Assembly: GCA_027451445.1 (NCBI GenBank) | Contig: DAIDJG010000117.1 | Coordinates: 1 to 64,000, forward strand | Length of the DNA: 64,000 nucleotides | Source of the DNA: Singulisphaera sp. | GTDB taxonomy: Bacteria > Planctomycetota > Planctomycetia > Isosphaerales > Isosphaeraceae | Direction: 5' to 3' | Notes under the pieces: generated by a model | What the model was told of the DNA's origin: nothing | The model's input: only the letters and a program-made list of their open reading frames with translations | The model's database searches: none | Shown: in pieces, positions 58,978 through 64,000 of the stretch | Position numbering within the stretch: position 1 is the stretch's first letter | Layout: each line of letters begins with the position of its first letter | Position numbers and translations under genes: made by a program

Positions 58978-59335
58978 TGGTTACCTTGTTGCTACGGGTT
59001 AATGAAGAAAATAGGCCCCTATATCCATCAACAAGGGTTTGCAGGGTCTAGCGGAAGACGGCTTGGCGGCCCGAATGGGCGAACGCAGCCTAGCTATTTC
59101 CCAGCGCTCAGCCGCTCGCGATTACCAGAGTGGGAAACTCGGGGCTGAGTGGCCTTGCGCCGGACCGGTCCCATCTCACCGTTATCGTCGCGACAGAGGC
59201 TCTATACGCCCACCTGGCGAGACGACGATTAAGGATGGAGGAAAAGACCGGCCCCGCGTGCGGATCGCTCTGACGCAGGCTGAGACAAGCCAGCGGTAAC
59301 CGGGAATGATCGGCATGCAGATTAATGCCGACAAT
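58978..59335. other. intergenic region inside the element
   Basis: No gene recognised. The right end holds a hairpin (TGCCGACAATCT, 59326-59337, with AGATTGTTGGCA, 59352-59363) that overlaps the stop of the replication gene and probably terminates it. Confidence 0.45.
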
Positions 59336-60157
59336 CTAAAAAGTATTATCTAGATTGTTGGCAATTTCCTGCATGTCGTCGTACTGCATGTCGGTATCCG
59401 CTTCAGCATAATCCCTACCGCCTAGTCGCCGTTCTCGATGGCTCCGGATGCATTTGAGAAACACCGCGACAGGGGCCTTGCTTGGATGGCGCCTTGCTTT
59501 GGTAAGTGCCTCAGCCAATAGCCCTTGCCGTAATTCGCCGTCAGTCGCCCAGCGTACGGCCCTGCGAATTCCCTGTGTCGTGGTGTGGATTTCGGTGCCG
59601 ATTTCTTGTACGAGGAACGTGATTACCCTCTGTATTTCCTCTTCAGATGAATGCGGTCCGAGACCGCGCATGATCGACTCGATATCATCCGGCGCGGGAA
59701 CGATGCCGGTTCCGGTTGGTGTTTCAGTCGACTCGGCTTTCATCTCAGACTTGGGCTCTGTGAATAATCTGAGCTTTGGACGGCCCGGCCGATCCACAAA
59801 AGCCCGCGTTCCGATCGTGGAGGGCAGGGGGCCTTTCCACCACAGTAAGCGAATCCGACGATCAGTGTTAGGCTTTCCGCCCCGCACTACCCTCGTTTCG
59901 GTAGTGGCCACGTACCCGCGTTTCTTAAGCTCAGCCAGCGCGTTTCCAACCGCCCGCACAGACTTGTCTAGCCCCTTGGCAAGCGTCGCGTTGGAAACAT
60001 GAGTCTCGCCTGTCGTGTAGTCCGCGTGAATGGTGAGCAAGCTCAAGAGACGGAAAGCCGAATCTGGAAGGGCCTTATCCAACATGATGGATACCGGAAT
60101 CTTACGAAACTCCCAACCGTCACCCGGATTCCGTGCCTCCGCTCCTGACTTAGACAT
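59336..60157 (-). CDS. replication-initiator-like winged-helix protein
   Basis: 273 residues from MSKSGAEARNPGDGW; GGGAG precedes ATG 60157. The N-terminal winged-helix domain is FRKIPVSIMLDKALPDSAFRLL, TGETHVSNATLAKGLDKSVRAV, LAELKKRGYVATTET. It has the pattern of phage replication (O-like/RepA-type HTH_36) proteins. The rest is charged, with a central GLGPHSSEEEIQRVITFLV segment. It could instead be a transcription regulator. The ~700-nt non-coding region just upstream, with repeats, would suit an origin. Confidence 0.65.
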   Translation of the reverse strand: MSKSGAEARNPGDGWEFRKIPVSIMLDKALPDSAFRLLSLLTIHADYTTGETHVSNATLAKGLDKSVRAVGNALAELKKRGYVATTETRVVRGGKPNTDRRIRLLWWKGPLPSTIGTRAFVDRPGRPKLRLFTEPKSEMKAESTETPTGTGIVPAPDDIESIMRGLGPHSSEEEIQRVITFLVQEIGTEIHTTTQGIRRAVRWATDGELRQGLLAEALTKARRHPSKAPVAVFLKCIRSHRERRLGGRDYAEADTDMQYDDMQEIANNLDNTF

Positions 60158-60271
60158 GCATGCACTCCCAATCATTCGATGATAGAACGGGCGATGTGTG
60201 TTAGCCCTTAGCTTAAGCATCCACACTGGGCAACGGGAAAGAACCGATCCTAGCCCGACATTGTACGAAGA

Positions 60272-60304
60272 TCTAAGCGGACTTCGGAGGCGCGCGGCGC
60301 TTTT
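60272..60304. repeat. dispersed repeat A, copy 2
   Basis: Matches 54293-54324 (TCTAAGCGG, TTCGGAGGCGCG, GCGC, TTTT). Confidence 0.65.
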
Positions 60305-60562
60305 CCTCGTTTACCGTGAACGGGCAAGCGCGGAGGCGAAACGCTCGCGAATCGTCGGCCGCGCTAAGCCGCCAACCGCTCGCACGCGACTGCCGAACGT
60401 AAGAATCCGACCGGCCCCATTTGGCTGAATTCTCGACGATTCAGGTTGACGGTTGACACGCGATTCGGAGGCTGGAACCAGCGCGTGTGTACGCGGGCAA
60501 CCTACCCCCTCTCTCATCGCGTCGCTTCGCTCATCCACAACAGCGGTATCAAGACGTGTTGC

Positions 60563-60582
60563 GATTTGACCAGCGGTCAAAC
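60563..60582. repeat. palindrome B, copy 2
   Basis: GATTTGACCAGCGGTCAAAC, with a perfect TTGACC/GGTCAA inverted repeat. It differs at one position from 56776-56795. Confidence 0.7.
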
Positions 60583-60864
60583 CTTGACGCTGGCCTTGTT
60601 CCGGCCCGTCGCCCGATTCGGTTGACGCTCAAAAAGTTGGATTGGAAAACGGGCAAAATATGTGCGGGGGGTCATCCGACGCATGGGCACATTTTTATCC
60701 TAGACCCCCGTCAACCGTGATCGGCCTATCCTTCCCAGTGCCCCAGTTTAGCTGACTCTAACAGGGATATCCAATCTGCACACGTTTATCGTCTTGCCAT
60801 GCCGTGCGGGACAAGTTTACCCGGTGTGGAGAGTAGCGCACGGATAGAGCGAAAACGCGTGTTT

Positions 60865-60894
60865 TTGCAGGAAAAACCGAGAGTTCGGTATATC
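60865..60894 (+). promoter_or_regulatory. candidate sigma70 promoter
   Basis: TTGCAG (60865-60870) and TATATC (60889-60894) with 18-base spacing, directed to the plus-strand element genes. Confidence 0.4.
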
Positions 60895-60931
60895 CATTGG
60901 ATGCTATCTCTGGGCATGACAATGAGGACTA

Positions 60932-61576
60932 ATGGCTATCGGGCGTGCCGACTCTAAAATAAACTCGAAAACTCGGATATTGACAGATCTCATGCCAGAG
61001 TTCATCATGTCGCCTCACCCGTCGCAATGGTGCGATGGGAAAAGGAACGGGCGGCTGGAAGTGGCAAGACTCCCAACCGCCCTAGGCGACGCCTGCTTAC
61101 ACAGGGCATACACCATGAACACAAGTTTATCACGATCGCGCCGCAATGCCAGCCAATTCAAGGGGAACCTGGCGGACCCCCGATCCCACGCAAAGCCGCT
61201 CGCCAGAGCTATCCAAGCGTTCGATAGGGCTGACTTGGCTTGTCGCAAAGCAAACGCTGCTATGGAGGCTTCGTCCGATCCTGACGCCGATGGTTCCTTT
61301 ACGGCGTTCGAGTGCAAACGCTTGGCACATCGTTCCGCCGAGCAACGGCTTGTCCGCGCAATCCTTGCCCGCTTCGGCATGGCGAACCTCGGCGCACGTC
61401 GGCCGATCTTGCCTTACGATGGGCCGCCTCTTTCCGTCGCCAGCAACGGCGCGCTGTACATCCTGATGATTCCCGATTCGCCGCTCCCGATCAGCCCTGC
61501 GCCGTCTGAGCCTTCCATTCTGGTCATACGAAACGGAAGCGCCGTCGATCTCGATACTCACGTTCAGGCGGTCTGA
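60932..61576 (+). CDS. element-encoded protein of unknown function
   Basis: 214 residues from ATG 60932, which has GAGGA at short spacing. A start at 61115 (MNTSLSRSRRNASQ) is also possible, because the part before it is poorly protein-like and contains a 10-bp hairpin (61049-61082). The core has a helical segment (LARAIQAFDRADLACRKANAAM, in parts), FECKRLAHRSAEQRLVRAIL, and a C-terminal beta part (GALYILMIPDSPLP, SILVIRNGSAVDLD). No family recognised. Confidence 0.65.
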   Translation: MAIGRADSKINSKTRILTDLMPEFIMSPHPSQWCDGKRNGRLEVARLPTALGDACLHRAYTMNTSLSRSRRNASQFKGNLADPRSHAKPLARAIQAFDRADLACRKANAAMEASSDPDADGSFTAFECKRLAHRSAEQRLVRAILARFGMANLGARRPILPYDGPPLSVASNGALYILMIPDSPLPISPAPSEPSILVIRNGSAVDLDTHVQAV

Positions 61577-61660
61577 ACCATTCACACACATTGTCCCGCC
61601 CGGTGCGATCAGCCTAACGATCGTCCGGCGCGGGATTGACCGCTTTGGGAGCAAGGTCGC

Positions 61661-61927
61661 ATGCCGAAACCAGCGAAGTCCAGCAAGGCTAAGCTGATCA
61701 CTCATAGGGATGTGGCGAAGCTACTCGGGGTTAGCCCGACTCTCGTCAGGAATTGGGTCTTGAAGGGCGTGTTTCCCGAGCCGCATTCCGCGATTGAAAG
61801 CACTCTATTCTTCCCGAAAGCTCAGATCGACTACTACGTCATTCATGGACGTTGGCCAGAGATGAGGCAGCCTTTCGGTGCGAACGGGGAGTCAACCGTC
61901 AAGCATAAGGAACAATCTATCCAATGA
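61661..61927 (+). CDS. excisionase/MerR-like HTH protein
   Basis: 88 residues. The helix-turn-helix is LITHRDVAKLLGVSPTLVRNW, then PKAQIDYYV, the second-helix/wing layout of HTH_17-type proteins. GGGAGCAAGG precedes the start. Its stop overlaps the ATG of the next gene (ATGA at 61924), so the pair is coupled. Confidence 0.82.
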   Translation: MPKPAKSSKAKLITHRDVAKLLGVSPTLVRNWVLKGVFPEPHSAIESTLFFPKAQIDYYVIHGRWPEMRQPFGANGESTVKHKEQSIQ

Positions 61928-62337
61928 TCCGCGCAACGGATTCCGAACACGCCACTCACGCGACCAGTGCGCCGGCAGAGGTTTGGCGGCAACGGATTCG
62001 CGACCGTGCGAAGGAACTGCACATCAACCATTCCGCTCTCGGCCGAATGATTGGCGTAACGCCGGGTAGAATGAGCCTATGGGTAGGCCCCAAAGCGCAG
62101 GGATACCCGCGTCCGTCTGACTGGATTGCGCTCTCGCGAGCGTTGCGGTTACCGCTCGAACGACTTATGGATGACAACTCGATTGCAGCCCCCGCGTTCG
62201 ATCTTTCGCCGCAAGAGACCCTGATCATTCAGCTTGTCCGGGTGCTTGGATCTGATGAGGCACTGAGACGGCTTTACGCGAAGAATCCGGACAATAGCGG
62301 ACTCACAATTTCCGCAGATACTCACGTCCGACCTTGA
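61924..62337 (+). CDS. XRE-family HTH regulator
   Basis: 137 residues. The lambda-repressor-like HTH is RAKELHINHSALGRMIGVTPG, RMSLWV, then DWIALSRALRLPLERLM. The C-terminal ~50 residues (LSPQETLIIQLVRVLGSDEAL) form a second helical part. It starts inside the previous gene's stop (ATGA). It is probably a regulator of the element. Its 3' end overlaps the convergent gene by 35 bases. Confidence 0.85.
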   Translation: MIRATDSEHATHATSAPAEVWRQRIRDRAKELHINHSALGRMIGVTPGRMSLWVGPKAQGYPRPSDWIALSRALRLPLERLMDDNSIAAPAFDLSPQETLIIQLVRVLGSDEALRRLYAKNPDNSGLTISADTHVRP

Positions 62338-62686
62338 ACGCTTCCCCTTTGTACGGGCCGGATTCCACGGTGACGCTAATCTTGCGAAGCTGGGAGAGAT
62401 AATTCGTATCTGTGATCCCCGGATAGTTTTCATCGTGGGTATCCTTGGAGTAGTAGGAACCAGGGTCATGACCAACTGTAACTCTGACGCCGGGATCAAG
62501 CGCCTTGAGCCCATAATCAAATCTGAACCCTTTTTCGCTCGCAATGACCGCCTGATCGCCAGGACGCAGTAACGAGCTTGACGGGTAAAGCGTCGCGCTT
62601 CCGCCACACATCACCGGGTAGTAAGCCAGCGCGCTGATCCCGACGATTCCTGCGCCGACGATTCCCGCAACGGCCCGCTTCTTCAT
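62303..62686 (-). CDS. small membrane-anchored protein of the element
   Basis: 127 residues from MKKRAVAGIVGAGIVGISAL; GGAGC at 9-base spacing supports this start. One N-terminal hydrophobic anchor or signal ends near YYPVMCGGSA; the cysteine could be a lipid-attachment site, but the lipobox is poor. The rest is a small soluble domain (SSLLRPGDQAVIASEKGF, ISVTVESGPYKGEAFKV). Function unknown; possibly an accessory or surface-exclusion type cargo gene. Confidence 0.75.
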   Translation of the reverse strand: MKKRAVAGIVGAGIVGISALAYYPVMCGGSATLYPSSSLLRPGDQAVIASEKGFRFDYGLKALDPGVRVTVGHDPGSYYSKDTHDENYPGITDTNYLSQLRKISVTVESGPYKGEAFKVGREYLRKL

Positions 62687-62937
62687 CGGTCTTGCTCCGT
62701 AGCTCTGTGAATGGTGAATGCTATCTGTGATGCGCACATCTCGAATAACCACGATAACGGATAAGGGAACCAACGTACAGAGCTAAGACCGGCTTTTCGT
62801 GTGCTAACCCATCAAGCGTAATCCGATCGTCTACAAGCCCCGCAGAGACGCTGCGCCAACGATCCCAACGGGAACGGCTTGGCGGCTTGTCGTGAGCCCA
62901 CAGGGCAAGCTAGGCCCCTTGCTCGCGATGGTACGCC

Positions 62938-63129
62938 CTACTCGGGGACGGCGGCCCGAACCATTGCCAGGATGCCAGCGCGAACGGGATCGGGAAGCCG
63001 GTCCCATCGCTCGACGACCGCGACGAGCTCGGGGGGCATCGGACAATCGCCGTACGGCAATGGGACGGCAAAACCGCCGCTGTTTGACGTAAGGCATTGC
63101 CGACAAACGCTTTTCTCGGCCCCGGTTGC
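62938..63129 (-). other. detached native C-terminal tail of the element integrase
   Basis: On the minus strand the frame enters from the right repeat (EAPAGFEPAVEVLQT) and continues ATGAEKSVCRQCLTS ... MPPELVAVVERWDRLPDP ... RAGILAMVRAAVPE, stop. That helical end resembles, from memory, the C-termini of planctomycete integrases. It is in the same frame as the integrase at the left end, so it would be joined to it in the excised circle. Confidence 0.75.
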
Positions 63130-63177
63130 GGTCTGCAAAACCTCCACCGCCGGTTCGAATCCGGCCGGCGCCTCTTT
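63130..63177 (+). repeat. attR: right 48-bp direct repeat
   Basis: Exact copy of 52627-52674. It carries the anticodon loop to 3' end of tRNA-Cys without the 5' half. Confidence 0.93.
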
Positions 63178-63370
63178 TCCGTCCATTCCCGACACTTCCT
63201 GACCGTTGCCGCTAAGTCCCCACCTTGGCAACGACTTACGATCGCGTTGAGCCGAATCATTCCGGCTACGTATTCCGCCGTTGTCGTTCCCGTCCGGGAC
63301 TGTCGTACGGCAACTGCACGGCAAAGTGAGCGTTGATATGATCCGTCGGTAACGGCAAAGCCGCGCTTTT
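63178..63370 (-). pseudogene. 3' remnant of a second related integrase
   Basis: The sequence outside the right repeat is homologous to integrase DNA 52675-52868. Examples are LSGNGQEVSGMDGKEA against LSGNGREVSECDGKEA, and LPLPTDHINAHFAVQLPYDSPG against LPMPPDHINDRFAALLPHDSPG. The two stretches are in different frames, with an in-frame stop between them, and similarity ends near 63370. This is the 3' end of a decayed integrase from an earlier element at the same tRNA. Confidence 0.8.
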
Positions 63371-63927
63371 GATGGAAGTCAGCACACGAGGCTGTCACCA
63401 CCGCCAGGTCCAAAGGCCTGGAGATCCTAACAAAAGGGGGAACTGGCTCCGGCTCTTCGGGTGCATGTCCCCCTTTGGTTAGGCCACCCAGGTCTCGGCT
63501 CCAGGTTATGGTTTGCCGAGGCGAACCACGCGCCTTGTGAGCGGTCAACCGTCATCTATGACGAAAAACTTACCACGCAAAAATCGCGCGGAACCCCGGA
63601 AAACACCGCGTCGAATCACCATCAGGTGTGGCAAGAGCTAACAAATTACCCGGAGCATATAGAGTAGAGGGACGTGCAATTCCCGGATCTCCGCGTTGTC
63701 CCGGGCAACGGATCCTGGCGAAGTTCCGACTCGACGGTGGCTCTTGAGTCTGTCGCTTCACGGCAAGGCACAGTCCTGTCTCGCAGGGGACGCTCCCACG
63801 TGCGACGGGATACGATTCATAAGGGACGCACACAGTGCACATTCGAGGCACGTTACGCCGCGCTCGTGCGCAACGACGAGTCGGTCGCGACGACAGCCCA
63901 AAACGAGCGTGCGCATGCGCGCGGCCG
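63371..63927. other. right flank, no gene recognised
   Basis: Open frames here have no SD, family motif or protein-like composition. The main structure is the nested hairpin at 63417-63505. Confidence 0.4.
63417..63505. other. nested hairpin, candidate structured RNA or element end
   Basis: The inner arms CCTAACAAAAGGGGGA (63426-63441) and TCCCCCTTTGGTTAGG (63468-63483) pair over 16 positions with one A-G mismatch. The outer arms CCTGGAG (63417-63423) and CTCCAGG (63499-63505) enclose them. Confidence 0.5.
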
Positions 63928-63978
63928 ATTCGGTAATTCGGAACCCCAAGGCTAACAAGGGGTTCCGAATTACCGAAT
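63928..63978. repeat. perfect 20-bp inverted repeat
   Basis: ATTCGGTAATTCGGAACCCC and its exact complement enclose an 11-base loop. It could be a strong terminator, a MITE/REP-like element, or the end of something beyond the window. Confidence 0.7.
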
Positions 63979-64000
63979 GGGCGAATTGGCCGGTTATTCG

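Larger units (their letters stand above)
60158..60931. other. ~770-nt non-coding region, candidate origin/control region
   Basis: It lies between the divergent replication-like gene and the plus-strand genes. It contains repeat A copy 2 (60272-60304), palindrome B copy 2 (60563-60582), a GGGGGGTC/GACCCCC pair ~40 bases apart near 60665-60715, and a promoter at 60865. Open frames here show no protein-like composition. Confidence 0.5.

Noticed and set aside
63417-63505. Group II intron domain V/VI or retron RNA
   Set aside because: No reverse transcriptase lies nearby and the sequence lacks the domain V AGC/GNRA-type core.
62910-63548. 212-codon minus-strand frame at the right element end
   Set aside because: It runs through the tRNA repeat in a different frame from the integrase tail (giving RRPDSNRRW, a classic tRNA read-through artefact).
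63674-63955. 93-codon plus-strand frame at the right edge
   Set aside because: No SD, its composition is not protein-like, and it runs into the inverted repeat.

Overview
The window looks like planctomycete chromosome (Isosphaeraceae/Gemmataceae-like, by inference). It is GC-rich and has four DUF1501 proteins with Tat-like leaders, a DUF1549/DUF1553 'PSD1' cytochrome protein, Spy/LTXXQ and AT-hook small proteins, and a large secreted protease with the planctomycete LExLExRxLLS-type N-terminus. Many genes lack a strong Shine-Dalgarno (SD) site, so several starts are uncertain.

Layout. 1-3035: the 5' 1,011 codons of a CusA/CzcA-type heavy-metal RND pump, running off the left edge. 4.2-7.1 kb: two DUF1501 genes in tandem. 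7.4-9.7 kb: a Kup-type potassium transporter. 10.4-11.7 kb: a cupin and an AT-hook small protein. 11.8-16.4 kb: a minus-strand cluster of a cytochrome c/copper monooxygenase/EF-hand protein, a serine beta-lactamase-like hydrolase and an M28 peptidase. 16.5-20.1 kb: an amidase and a CehA/McbA-type metallohydrolase. 20.1-28.4 kb: a minus-strand series of alpha/beta hydrolase, Spy-like protein, DUF1501, PSD1/DUF1553 protein, anti-sigma-like membrane protein and ECF sigma factor. The last two overlap by 8 nt. 28.5-46.5 kb: bisphosphate nucleotidase, SDR, an MshEN plus vault/SPFH-like protein, an S53 protease, a large unknown secreted protein, D-2-hydroxyacid dehydrogenase, DUF1501, Aat, a multi-pass membrane protein, an FAD monooxygenase and an HGSNAT-like acyltransferase. 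46.6-52.4 kb: a very large secreted DUF4091-type protein and a Tat-dependent aldo/keto reductase.

52.6-63.2 kb is a 10.5-kb integrative element inserted in a tRNA-Cys(GCA) gene. It is bounded by a 48-bp direct repeat (52627-52674 and 63130-63177). It carries a tyrosine integrase, small HTH proteins, a serine recombinase with 16-bp iterons upstream, a tape-measure-like coiled-coil protein, a replication-initiator-like protein and two divergent HTH genes. The integrase reading frame crosses the attachment site, so integration replaces its C-terminus. The probable native tail lies 9 kb away at the other end, in the same frame. A decayed 3' fragment of a second, related integrase lies just outside the right repeat, showing that the tRNA site was used more than once.

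The right edge (63.37-64.0 kb) has no convincing gene. It contains a nested hairpin (63417-63505) and a perfect 20-bp inverted repeat (63928-63978).
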